A stretch of 10,867 bases of DNA from Chloroflexota bacterium (GCA_003451595.1 DMDA01000032.1:1-10867); one strand, 5' to 3'. Shown: positions 1-6,205, numbered from the stretch's first letter. The notes: a model not told the origin generated them from the letters alone. Numbers and translations are program-made.

Positions 1-601
1 GGTTGGCGCACAGCAGGCGCAACGCCGCGCTGTTAGCGAGTGCGCCAACCGCCACGCTGCGCATCCCGGCGCGTTGGGCAGCCTCAATGCCGTGGATGCT
101 GTCCTCGATCACTAGACAGTTTGCTGGAGCAACACCTGCCACTGCGGCGCAGCGCAAAAAGATGGCCGGATCAGGCTTGCCTTTGGGCAGGTGTGTGCCG
201 GTGACCAGCGCCAGGAAGTAATCACCAATGTCGAGCGCGCGCACCATTGCGGTAATGTTCGCCATCGACCCCGACGAGCCAACCACCTGCACGACTCCTC
301 GCTGGCGGAAATGCTTCAGCCACGCCATGACGCCAGGCAGTGGCTGCAAGGCGCCTGGCGTCAGCAATGCCCGGAAATCTGCCTCTTTTTCATCCGATAC
401 ACGTTGAATTGTAGCAGGATCGGCTGCGTCGAAATGTTTGGTAAGGATTTCGGCATTGTTGCGTCCGAACTCCTCGATGAACGTATGATAAGTGTAGGGA
501 ATGCCGTAGCGATCCATGATCGCCTGCCACGCCCGATAATGTAGCGCCGCTGAATCAGCCAGCGTGCCGTCGAGGTCCCACAGAACAGCTTGGATGGTCA
601 C
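1..601 (-). CDS. HAD-superfamily hydrolase, beta-phosphoglucomutase-like (3' end cut by window edge)
   Basis: Two hundred codons are visible from a GTG start at 601; the last part lies beyond the left edge. All four HAD motifs are present: DLDGTLADS with the nucleophile Asp9 and acid/base Asp11, a Ser in GSSGS (109-112), Lys142 in KGKPDP, and Glu166-Asp167 in VIEDS. The insert after motif I (residues about 18-80) is the small helical cap of subfamily IA. The H21-x3-W25 pair matches the start of the cap in beta-phosphoglucomutases, but the loop after it (FGRNN) differs, so the substrate is not certain: a sugar phosphate phosphatase or mutase is likely. Cytosolic. The family is usually about 220 residues, so roughly 20 are missing. 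GTG is chosen because the reading frame shows no upstream ATG and motif I then falls at the normal distance from the N terminus; the ribosome site is weak. It is transcribed away from the sulfurtransferase unit. Confidence 0.9.
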   Translation of the reverse strand, partial: MTIQAVLWDLDGTLADSAALHYRAWQAIMDRYGIPYTYHTFIEEFGRNNAEILTKHFDAADPATIQRVSDEKEADFRALLTPGALQPLPGVMAWLKHFRQRGVVQVVGSSGSMANITAMVRALDIGDYFLALVTGTHLPKGKPDPAIFLRCAAVAGVAPANCLVIEDSIHGIEAAQRAGMRSVAVGALANSAALRLLCAN

Positions 602-613
602 ACATTGATTCCG

Positions 614-647
614 TTTCTACGTTCAGAGTAATTTCTACGTTCAAAGT
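614..647. repeat. Two copies of an 18-bp-spaced direct repeat
   Basis: TTTCTACGTTCAGAGT (614-629) is repeated as TTTCTACGTTCAAAGT (632-647), with one mismatch in 16 and a period of 18 bases. It lies 13-46 bases upstream of the HAD gene start, inside its 5' leader or promoter. It may be an operator pair or a slippage duplication; the sequence does not decide. Confidence 0.75.
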
Positions 648-682
648 GAATAGTCAAAGTGAATGGTCAAGATGAATGGTTA
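644..682. repeat. 13-bp tandem repeat, three copies
   Basis: AAGTGAATAGTCA (644-656), AAGTGAATGGTCA (657-669) and AGATGAATGGTTA (670-682) form a perfectly phased 13-base tandem array. On the minus strand each junction reads TTGAC or TTGAA, resembling a ladder of -35 boxes ahead of the HAD gene. The third copy is the most diverged. It overlaps by four bases with the second copy of the 18-bp-spaced repeat. Confidence 0.75.
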
Positions 683-714
683 TCGGAAGCAAGTCTATCA
701 TGGACGCTGTCGAT

Positions 715-743
715 TTGACAGGTGCGGACGCCGCCTCTATACT
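715..743 (+). promoter_or_regulatory. Sigma-70 promoter for the Cys-rich leader and sulfurtransferase
   Basis: A perfect -35 TTGACA (715-720), a 17-base spacer and a -10 TATACT (738-743) give a near-consensus housekeeping promoter. Predicted start of transcription is near 750, leaving about 60 bases of 5' UTR before the small Cys-rich reading frame and about 420 bases before the sulfurtransferase. Such a long leader after so strong a promoter suggests control after initiation. Confidence 0.75.
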
Positions 744-812
744 TTCCGACGCTTGATCAGGTGTTGCACCATCAGGTCGAGAGTCTACAAGCAACTTATG
801 AAAGGAGTATCC

Positions 813-956
813 ATGCTCACTCACGTCCGCATCAGACATCGTCGACGCCAACCAGTTTCGAGCCTGTCGCTAGCGGCTGCCTCCGTCGTTATGACTTCCT
901 TCAGTGTTATGACCTCCTCCTGTTGCCTCTGTTGTTGCACCTCCTGTTGTCGCTAA
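813..956 (+). CDS. Cysteine-rich leader peptide (47 aa), putative attenuator
   Basis: A 47-codon frame starts at ATG 813 with a good ribosome site, AAAGGAG (801-807), five bases upstream. The N-terminal part is basic (RIRHRRR, residues 6-12), the middle is Ser/Ala/Val/Met rich, and the end reads CCLCCCTSCCR: seven cysteines in eleven residues (codons 921-950) directly before the stop. It sits between a near-consensus promoter and a terminator-like hairpin, upstream of a sulfurtransferase gene. In mycobacteria, short polycysteine reading frames are known to act as cysteine-responsive attenuators of sulfur genes; by analogy, scarce Cys-tRNA would stall ribosomes here and change downstream RNA folding. 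The peptide itself probably has no function. An in-frame ATG at 798 is possible but lacks a ribosome site. Alternatives are a small Cys-rich metal-binding protein, or a chance frame through a pyrimidine-rich stretch. The frame is seen directly; the role is inferred. Confidence 0.6.
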   Translation: MLTHVRIRHRRRQPVSSLSLAAASVVMTSFSVMTSSCCLCCCTSCCR

Positions 957-965
957 ACGCGATTA

Positions 966-986
966 GGCGCCGTCTGATCTGGCGCT
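966..986 (+). promoter_or_regulatory. Leader hairpin A (anti-terminator or pause candidate)
   Basis: GGCGCC (966-971) can pair with GGCGCT (981-986), including one G-U pair, around a nine-base loop. It starts ten bases after the leader-peptide stop codon. A ribosome stalled at the last Cys codons would reach close to its foot. The right arm can instead pair with 1058-1066, so two alternative folds exist. Structure judged by eye only. Confidence 0.35.
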
Positions 987-1028
987 GTGTTTCATCTCTG
1001 CCTACTAACTGAATCTAGTTGAAACGCA

Positions 1029-1057
1029 CTCGCTGCTATCCGGCGAGCCTGTTTTGT
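1029..1057 (+). terminator. Candidate attenuator terminator between leader peptide and sulfurtransferase
   Basis: CTCGCTG (1029-1035) pairs with CGGCGAG (1041-1047), seven base pairs including one G-U, around the loop CTATC. It is followed after two bases by TGTTTTGT (1050-1057), six T in eight. This is a moderate intrinsic terminator, as expected for a conditional one. It is flanked by segments (982-990 and 1058-1066) that can pair with each other over nine positions. Confidence 0.45.
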
Positions 1058-1064
1058 ATACAGC

Positions 1065-1089
1065 GCGCTGACTGCCATCCGGCAGGCGC
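1065..1089 (+). promoter_or_regulatory. Leader hairpin C
   Basis: GCGC (1065-1068), a three-base bulge, CTGCC (1072-1076), the loop ATCC and GGCAGGCGC (1081-1089) form a nine-pair stem. There is no T-run after it, so it is not a terminator by itself. It cannot coexist with the 982-990/1058-1066 pairing, because bases 1065-1066 are shared. The motif ATCCGG also occurs in the preceding hairpin. Confidence 0.35.
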
Positions 1090-1170
1090 AGGTGCGTTGA
1101 TGACAATATCTACAATTTGTCTTGCATAAAATAAGTTCTTGGCAACCACAAGTGATAAAGGAGCCTTCCC

Positions 1171-2025
1171 ATGAGCAACTACAACGGCTATGCCCGCCCC
1201 GATGTGCTGGTTTCGACGGAATGGGTGAGCGCCCATCTCGATGACCCGACCATCCGCCTGGTTGAGAGCAACGAAGATGTGCTGCTCTACGACACTGGCC
1301 ACATCCCTGGCGCGGTCAACATTGACTGGCACAACGACCTCAACGACCCGTTGGTGCGCGACTATATCGACAGTGCGCAGTTCGCCGCGCTGCTCAGCCG
1401 CCACGGCATCACGCCGGCAACGACAGTGATCTTCTACGGTGACAAAAACAACTGGTGGGCGGCGTATGCGTTTTGGGTCTTTCAACTCTTTGGCCACACC
1501 AACGCCAAACTGCTCAACGGCGGTCGCGCCAAGTGGGTGGCGGAAGGGCGACCGTTGACGCGCGAGACGCCAACATACGCCCCGTCGGATTATCCACAGC
1601 CGGTGCGCGATGACAGCCGCATCCGCGCCTTCCGCGACGATGTGCTGGCGCATGTGCAAGCAGGGCGACCGCTGGTGGATGTGCGCAGCCCTGGCGAGTA
1701 CAAAGGCGAATTGCTGCACATGGCCGACTATCCGCAGGAGGGCGCGCTGCGCGGCGGTCACATTCCCGGCGCCAGGAACGTGCCGTGGGCGCGGGCAGCC
1801 AATCCCGATGCAACCTTCAAGAGCGCCGAAGAACTGCGCGCGATCTACGAAGTCGAGCAGGGGCTGAAGCCAGAAGACGACATCGTGGCCTACTGCCGCA
1901 TCGGCGAACGCAGCAGCCACACCTGGTTCGTGCTGACCTATCTGCTGGGCTATCCACACGTGCGCAACTACGACGGCTCGTGGACAGAGTGGGGCAACGG
2001 CGTGCGGCTGCCAGTTGAGCGGTAG
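1171..2025 (+). CDS. Two-domain sulfurtransferase (rhodanese/thiosulfate sulfurtransferase, CysA-like)
   Basis: A 284-residue cytosolic enzyme that moves sulfane sulfur from a donor such as thiosulfate or 3-mercaptopyruvate to cyanide or a thiol acceptor through a persulfide on a catalytic cysteine. The N-terminal rhodanese domain (about 9-130) carries the structural motif DTGHIPGAVN (41-50) but no cysteine at the active position (YGDKNN, 89-94), as usual in tandem rhodaneses. The C-terminal domain (about 150-280) has VDVRSPGEY, GGHIPGARN and the active loop C242-RIGER, followed by SSHTWFVL, and ends with the family's DGSWTEWGN...LPV. The CRIGER loop is typical of actinobacterial CysA-type thiosulfate sulfurtransferases rather than mercaptopyruvate enzymes (CGSGVT). 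C242 is its only cysteine. Ribosome site AAAGGAG (1157-1163) lies seven bases before ATG. It sits behind a Cys-rich leader, so control by cysteine supply is likely. Confidence 0.95.
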   Translation: MSNYNGYARPDVLVSTEWVSAHLDDPTIRLVESNEDVLLYDTGHIPGAVNIDWHNDLNDPLVRDYIDSAQFAALLSRHGITPATTVIFYGDKNNWWAAYAFWVFQLFGHTNAKLLNGGRAKWVAEGRPLTRETPTYAPSDYPQPVRDDSRIRAFRDDVLAHVQAGRPLVDVRSPGEYKGELLHMADYPQEGALRGGHIPGARNVPWARAANPDATFKSAEELRAIYEVEQGLKPEDDIVAYCRIGERSSHTWFVLTYLLGYPHVRNYDGSWTEWGNGVRLPVER

Positions 2026-2051
2026 TCCCTGCGCTGCCGACGCCGGACAAA

Positions 2052-2090
2052 AAAAGTCCCGCCAACTGTGGATTGGCGGGACTTTTATTT
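2052..2090. terminator. Strong bidirectional intrinsic terminator
   Basis: AAAAGTCCCGCCAA (2052-2065) pairs perfectly with TTGGCGGGACTTTT (2073-2086), fourteen base pairs around the seven-base loop CTGTGGA. On the plus strand the T-rich tail is TTTTATTTT, ending the sulfurtransferase transcript 26 bases after its stop. On the minus strand the tail is a run of seven T, so the element could also end a minus-strand transcript coming from 2100-2250, where no minus-strand gene is seen. Confidence 0.93.
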
Positions 2091-2094
2091 TAGG

Positions 2095-2170
<76 letters not shown>

Positions 2171-2237
2171 TCTGTACTATCCGCCATTTTGCTGAAAGAA
2201 GGGTGAAGTGATCCTAAAAGCCGGATGAGAGACGCGC

Positions 2238-2256
2238 TCAATTGTTCCACAATCGA
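2238..2256. promoter_or_regulatory. Operator-like palindrome upstream of the aldehyde dehydrogenase
   Basis: TCAATTGTTCCACAATCGA is a dyad with seven of eight arm positions paired and a three-base centre (core ATTGT-TCC-ACAAT). It lies about 107 bases before the aldehyde dehydrogenase start, in the AT-richer part of the gap, where an operator would be expected. A TAAAAT -10-like hexamer lies 23 bases downstream, without a good -35. The binding protein is unknown. Confidence 0.4.
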
Positions 2257-2362
2257 CTGAGAACTTGCGCCTGCTAGGGTAAAATGGTCAGGCGACGCCG
2301 GCCATGCTCGACGTCGCCGACGCTTTCTCACCACGTCAACCCAAGTTCAGCCGAGGCAACCT

Positions 2363-3898
2363 ATGTTCAAATCAAACGGCGATACACCGTATTATCAGTT
2401 GTATATCAACGGTCAGTGGCGCGCCCCGCTTGCTGAGCAATATCGCCCCACGATCGATCCCTCCACCGGCGAAACGCTGGCGATGATTGCGCAGGCGGAT
2501 ATCGAGGATACGCGGCTCGCCATCCAAGCCGCCCGCAACGCCTTCGACGACGGCTACTGGGCGCACATGGCGCCAGGCGAACGGTCGCGGCTACTCCACG
2601 CCCTGGTGGACGCCATCGAGGCGCGGCAGGATGAGATCGCCGACGCAGAGATGCGCGATGGCGGCTGTACGTGGCGCAAGGCGCATCTGCTTGACATCCC
2701 GGTCGGGCTGATTCACTTTCGTCACTTTGCCAAGCTCGCGGACATGGAGCCGTTGGAACCCGTGCCGCAGATCACCTTTCCGGCGATGTCATACAACTTC
2801 GTCGTGCGTGAGCCAATCGGCGTCTGCGGGCAGATCATCCCGTGGAACTTCCCCTTCCTGATGGCGGTCTGGAAGATGGCGCCAGCGCTGGCGGCAGGCA
2901 ACACTGTCGTCATCAAGCCAGCCACCTTCACCCCCTTGAGCCTGCTCAAAATGACCGAGATCATTCACGACACCGGGTTGCTGCCACCGGGCGTCTTCAA
3001 TGTCGTCACAGGGCCGGGGCAGGTAGTCGGGCCGGAAATCTGCACCAGTCCGCTAGTGGACAAGATCGCGTTCACCGGCAGCACCGAAGTCGGGCGCGAG
3101 ATCATGCAGCAGGCTGCCAGCACAATCAAGAAGGTGACGCTGGAGCTTGGCGGTAAAAGCCCGAATATCATCCTGGAGGATGCTGACCTTGACCTGGCGA
3201 TCGACGGCAGCCTGTGGGCGACCTTCATGCACAACGGGCAGGCATGTGAATCGGGCACGCGGCTCTTTGTACCGGCGAGCATCTACGATGAGTTTGTCAC
3301 CCGCCTGGTGGAGCGCGCCTCCAAACTCAAACTCGGTCTCTCCAGCGATGGCGAGACCGATCTCGGCCCCTTGATCTCCGCAAGCCAGCTCAAGAGCGTC
3401 GAGGAATATATCAGGCTGGGCATCGAGGAAGGGGCGACGCCGATCCTGCTTGGCAAGCGCCCAGATGACCCGGCGCTGCAAAATGGCTTCTTCCTGTCAC
3501 CGACAATCTTCACCAATGTCGATAACTCGATGCGCATTGCCCAGGAAGAGATTTTCGGCCCAGTGCTCTGCGTCATCAAGTACGATGGGCTGGAGGACGC
3601 TATCCGTATGGCGAACGACACGATCTACGGGCTGGCGGCAGGCGTGTGGAGTCGCGATGTCGACACGGCGATCAGCGTGGCGCGGCGCATCCAGGCCGGC
3701 ACTGTCTGGATCAACGACTACCACATGATCAACGCCGAGGCGCCCTTTGGCGGCTACAAGCAGAGTGGCATTGGGCGTGAGCTGGGGACATGGGGTCTAA
3801 AGGAATATCTGGAGATCAAGCATATTCACGTGCCCCTCAACAATGCGCGCAGCGGCAAATTCTGGTTCGACATCGTCGCACCGCAGATCGTGGACTGA
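2363..3898 (+). CDS. NAD(P)+-dependent aldehyde dehydrogenase
   Basis: A 511-residue member of the ALDH superfamily that oxidises an aldehyde to its carboxylate with NAD(P)+, in the cytosol. The key residues are in place: Asn162 in PWNFPF (oxyanion hole), Lys185 in VIKPA (cofactor), FTGSTEVG (237-244, Rossmann loop), the general base Glu261 in ELGGKSP, the nucleophile Cys295 in GQACESGTR, and Glu396 in EEIFGP. The C-terminal oligomerisation region (APFGGYKQSGIGRELG, 460-475) is normal, and so is the length. The substrate cannot be told; the sequence resembles the broad betaine-aldehyde/fatty-aldehyde branch. Residues 98-106 read RDGGCTWRK, where many ALDHs have a T-G-K-type segment. A GAGG ribosome site (2353-2356) lies six bases before ATG. 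It stands alone between two terminators, so it is probably a single-gene transcript. Confidence 0.95.
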   Translation: MFKSNGDTPYYQLYINGQWRAPLAEQYRPTIDPSTGETLAMIAQADIEDTRLAIQAARNAFDDGYWAHMAPGERSRLLHALVDAIEARQDEIADAEMRDGGCTWRKAHLLDIPVGLIHFRHFAKLADMEPLEPVPQITFPAMSYNFVVREPIGVCGQIIPWNFPFLMAVWKMAPALAAGNTVVIKPATFTPLSLLKMTEIIHDTGLLPPGVFNVVTGPGQVVGPEICTSPLVDKIAFTGSTEVGREIMQQAASTIKKVTLELGGKSPNIILEDADLDLAIDGSLWATFMHNGQACESGTRLFVPASIYDEFVTRLVERASKLKLGLSSDGETDLGPLISASQLKSVEEYIRLGIEEGATPILLGKRPDDPALQNGFFLSPTIFTNVDNSMRIAQEEIFGPVLCVIKYDGLEDAIRMANDTIYGLAAGVWSRDVDTAISVARRIQAGTVWINDYHMINAEAPFGGYKQSGIGRELGTWGLKEYLEIKHIHVPLNNARSGKFWFDIVAPQIVD

Positions 3899-4036
3899 GC
3901 GATCCCCAGGGACAGAGAGAGTGGAGATAAAGCGATCAGGAGATTGACGCCACAGCCGGCGCCTGCTGCACAATCCAGTCTGCCATCTCCATTTGCACAA
4001 TCACTCAATCGCTTCACCTCTAGAAAACCTATCATC
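3899..4036. other. Spacer after the aldehyde dehydrogenase, no gene seen
   Basis: The gap between the dehydrogenase stop and the antiporter start is 316 bases. The first 138 hold no convincing reading frame or structured RNA. Weak complementary 7-mers occur (3922-3928 with 3985-3991, and 3930-3936 with 4008-4014) and would form a crossing pair; this may be chance. The rest holds the terminator at 4037-4071 and the promoter at 4117-4125. Confidence 0.6.
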
Positions 4037-4071
4037 ACAGCGGTGCGCCGGCCGGGCGCACCGCTGTTTTT
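4037..4071 (+). terminator. Intrinsic terminator of the aldehyde dehydrogenase
   Basis: ACAGCGGTGCGCC (4037-4049) pairs perfectly with GGCGCACCGCTGT (4055-4067), thirteen base pairs around the loop GGCCG, then five T (4067-4071). The stop codon of the gene is about 140 bases upstream, so the transcript has a long 3' UTR. Confidence 0.9.
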
Positions 4072-4116
4072 GTCGGCAAAATGTCGGGCAGTGTTACGGA
4101 GTCAGCGGGCAAGCTG

Positions 4117-4125
4117 TGGTATAGT
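4117..4125 (+). promoter_or_regulatory. Extended -10 promoter for the antiporter
   Basis: TGGTATAGT (4117-4125) is an extended -10 box (TG, one base, TATAGT, five of six to consensus). No good -35 stands 17 bases upstream, as is common with extended -10 promoters. Predicted start is near 4132, about 83 bases before the gene. Confidence 0.5.
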
Positions 4126-4214
4126 GGCGGCTGATCTGTTGACTGCCTTATGTCCAAGCCACATGCCAAGGCAGTAGCTGCAACTTTGATGAGACAAATG
4201 AAATGGAAAGCTGA

Positions 4215-5330
4215 ATGATGTGGATGACGTTTCTGTTGATTGCGGGTGGCCTGACTATTTTGGTGCTCGGCGCTGAAATCCTGGTACGGGGTGCAAGTCG
4301 GTTGGCCGCTGCACTCGGCATTTCGCCGCTGGTTATCGGGCTGACGATTGTAGCTTTTGGCACCAGCTCACCGGAACTGGCTGTTAGCCTACAGTCGGCG
4401 CTGACCGGCCAACCCGATCTGGCCGTCGGCAACGTTGTCGGCAGCAACATCCTCAACATTTTGCTCATCTTGGGGCTGTCGGCGCTGATTACGCCCTTGC
4501 TGGTGGCGCAGCAACTGGTGCGGCTAGATGTGCCGATCATGATCGGTGCATCGATCTTGGTGTGGGCATTGGCGCTGAATGGCGCAATCAGTCAATGGGA
4601 AGGGGCGGCGCTCTTCGCTCTGATGCTGGCCTATCTTGGTTTTTTGCTCTGGCAGAGCCAGCGCGAGCGCAACGCCGCCGTGGAAGCCGAGTACACCCAG
4701 GAATTCACTGCAACGGAACCCAAAACCATCAGGCGGAATCTACTCAACGGGGTGTTAGTGCTTGTCGGCCTGGGATTGCTCATCTTGGGGTCGCGCCTCT
4801 TTGTGCAGGGCGCCAGCGACCTGGCGCGTGCGTTCGGACTGAGCGAGCTAGTCATCGGCCTGACGATCGTGGCGTTGGGCACCTCCTTGCCAGAGGTGGC
4901 GGCGTCGCTGATGGCAGCGTTCAAGGGAGAGCGAGACATTGCTGTGGGCAATGTCGTCGGCAGCAATATCTTCAACGTGCTGACAGTGCTGGCGCTGACG
5001 GCGTTGGCTGCACCCGGCGGCGTGCCCGTCTCCTCCGGCGCGCTCAACCTGGACATTCCCTTCATGGTGGCTGTAGCCATCGCCTGCCTGCCTATCTTTT
5101 TGACTGGCCACACCATTGCGCGTTGGGAAGGGGCCATCTTCCTGGGGTATTATGTAGCGTACACAACCTACCTGTTACTGGATGCAACGAACCACCCCAA
5201 CGCTACGCAATACTTCAACTTTATGCTGTTCTTCGTAGCGCCACTCACCGTGTTGACGTTGGTGGTGAGCCTGGGGCGCGAGCTAAATCGACGACGCCTC
5301 GGAACTGCCATCTCCACAGCGGGCAAATAG
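4215..5330 (+). CDS. Calcium/sodium antiporter, CaCA family (YrbG type)
   Basis: A 371-residue inner-membrane exchanger expected to move Ca2+ against Na+ (or H+) with about ten membrane helices. The two inverted alpha repeats of the cation/Ca2+ exchanger superfamily are clear. Repeat 1 has GTSSPE (49-54) and GNVVGSN (72-78); repeat 2 has GTSLPE (222-227) and GNVVGSN (245-251). The acidic Glu54 and Glu227 form the Ca2+ site. The halves are joined by a short charged loop (about 148-175), as in bacterial members, without the large regulatory loop of animal NCX. ATG 4215 gives the longest frame; ATGs at 4218 and 4224 are possible. A GGAAAG ribosome-site-like stretch (4205-4210) precedes it. It converges on the Rieske gene with only 27 bases between and no obvious terminator in that gap. 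Confidence 0.93.
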   Translation: MMWMTFLLIAGGLTILVLGAEILVRGASRLAAALGISPLVIGLTIVAFGTSSPELAVSLQSALTGQPDLAVGNVVGSNILNILLILGLSALITPLLVAQQLVRLDVPIMIGASILVWALALNGAISQWEGAALFALMLAYLGFLLWQSQRERNAAVEAEYTQEFTATEPKTIRRNLLNGVLVLVGLGLLILGSRLFVQGASDLARAFGLSELVIGLTIVALGTSLPEVAASLMAAFKGERDIAVGNVVGSNIFNVLTVLALTALAAPGGVPVSSGALNLDIPFMVAVAIACLPIFLTGHTIARWEGAIFLGYYVAYTTYLLLDATNHPNATQYFNFMLFFVAPLTVLTLVVSLGRELNRRRLGTAISTAGK

Positions 5331-5357
5331 CTGACGCCCAGGCTGCTCCGCCGCGCC

Positions 5358-5708
5358 TCACGAGATATCGATGAAAACCTGACCGTCGCGCACTTTGACG
5401 GGATATGTCTTCAGTGGTTTTTCGTCACGCAAGGCATTCAACAGTTGGATGCCGGGGGGAAAGTTGGCCCATTGTACGACTGCGCCCGTCCGTACATCGA
5501 AACGGGCGCGGTGAAACGGGCACTGAATCTGGCAGCCCTCAACCAGTTTGCCACCGTCCAGCGGGGCGAAAGTGTGACTGCAGTAACGCTGGGTGGCGTA
5601 AAAGCCATCCTCCAGATGATAGACAATGACACTCTCCTTGCCGACGAGGAAGAACTCCTTATCGCCTACCGCAATTTTATCCGTGGTGCACACTACCTGC
5701 TCAGACAT
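5358..5708 (-). CDS. Rieske [2Fe-2S] ferredoxin-like protein
   Basis: A 116-residue soluble one-domain Rieske protein. The cluster ligands are complete: C43-S-H45 in the first loop and C63-PF-H66 in the second, separated by 17 residues, as in ferredoxins of aromatic-ring dioxygenases and NirD-like proteins. There is no signal peptide or membrane anchor, so it is not the bc1/b6f subunit. It should pass single electrons to an oxygenase or reductase, but no such partner lies in the window. The text CSHTFAPLDGGKL...CPFHRARFD is typical of the stand-alone non-haem-iron oxygenase ferredoxin group. A strong GGGGAGG ribosome site lies five bases before ATG. The next gene upstream on the same strand (DUF3307-like) is 119 bases away, so co-transcription is possible but not clear. 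Confidence 0.93.
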   Translation of the reverse strand: MSEQVVCTTDKIAVGDKEFFLVGKESVIVYHLEDGFYATQRYCSHTFAPLDGGKLVEGCQIQCPFHRARFDVRTGAVVQWANFPPGIQLLNALRDEKPLKTYPVKVRDGQVFIDIS

Positions 5709-5749
5709 ACAACCTCCCCAACATAGCGCGGCATGAAACCGATGGATCG

Positions 5750-5778
5750 GCCTTATTTTGCGGCAGGCGACTTGTCAA
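5750..5778 (-). promoter_or_regulatory. Weak promoter candidate for the Rieske gene
   Basis: On the minus strand a perfect TTGACA (5778-5773) stands 17 bases from TAAGGC (5755-5750), a poor -10. It lies in the 119-base gap before the Rieske gene. The -35 is good and the -10 is not, so this is only a possibility. Confidence 0.3.
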
Positions 5779-5827
5779 GGAGTTGCGGCAAGAGCCGCGA
5801 TGAGTTGCGACGCGATTCCGGGAGCAG

Positions 5828-6205
5828 CTATTCCGGGAAAATCAGCGCTACCAACACACCTAGCACCAACAGGTGCATGGTCTGATCGACGACGATGCGG
5901 ACAGTCTCGTTCTGCGTCTGATTGATGGCGCGCCCCCAGTGTTGTGCCAGATTGAAGCCATCGATCAACCAGTGCGTCAACAATGTCAACATAAAAAGCA
6001 GCCCAAGCTGTGCAGGCGCGGCAGTGCGTCCGCTGCCAAGCCAGGCGATCAACACGAGCGTGCTGGTATAAACCAGACAATGCACCAGGCATGACGCGCT
6101 CCACCAGCGCCCGCGTTTGCTGCGCGCCATCCAGTCATTCTGGAGCATCCAGTCGCCAATGAAGTGACCGATCAGCAACCACGCAAAGATTGTCATGTAC
6201 ACCAT
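5828..6205 (-). CDS. DUF3307-like small integral membrane protein
   Basis: A 125-residue membrane protein with about four hydrophobic segments (roughly 5-20, 40-56, 66-80 and 104-122). It has the conserved polar pattern I associate with DUF3307: H14-x3-D18 with LQNDWMA, H42 in VHCLVYT, H78-x3-D82, and D107-Q-x2-H111 near the end. Histidines and aspartates facing each other in the membrane suggest a metal-bound or catalytic membrane site, but the function of the family is not known to me. The length is near the family norm. ATG 6205 has GAG at a suitable distance; a second ATG at 6196 is possible. It is divergent from the CRP-like regulator, sharing a 268-base gap with it. Confidence 0.75.
   Translation of the reverse strand: MVYMTIFAWLLIGHFIGDWMLQNDWMARSKRGRWWSASCLVHCLVYTSTLVLIAWLGSGRTAAPAQLGLLFMLTLLTHWLIDGFNLAQHWGRAINQTQNETVRIVVDQTMHLLVLGVLVALIFPE

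Noticed and set aside
722..1012. Plus-strand 96-codon frame overlapping the Cys-rich leader frame
   Set aside because: It starts inside the promoter between -35 and -10, has no ribosome site, and runs through the leader and hairpin A.
1097..1132. Possible second promoter just before the sulfurtransferase (TTGATG ... TAAAAT)
   Set aside because: The spacing is 24 bases and no alternative -35/-10 pair has acceptable spacing.
2207..2236. GCCGGATGAGAGACG resembles the 3' end of an FMN riboswitch
   Set aside because: The other conserved blocks of that riboswitch (the GGGGCAGGGTGAAA-like start and the GACCGGCGGT block) are absent upstream, and the downstream gene is an aldehyde dehydrogenase, not a riboflavin gene.
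3922..4014. Crossing complementary 7-mers that could form a pseudoknot
   Set aside because: Two 7-base matches over about 90 bases are near what chance gives, and the site follows a gene stop with no downstream target before the terminator.
4562..5374. Plus-strand reading frame (270 codons) overlapping the antiporter in another frame
   Set aside because: Arg/Gly/His-rich shadow; the antiporter frame carries both alpha repeats throughout this stretch.
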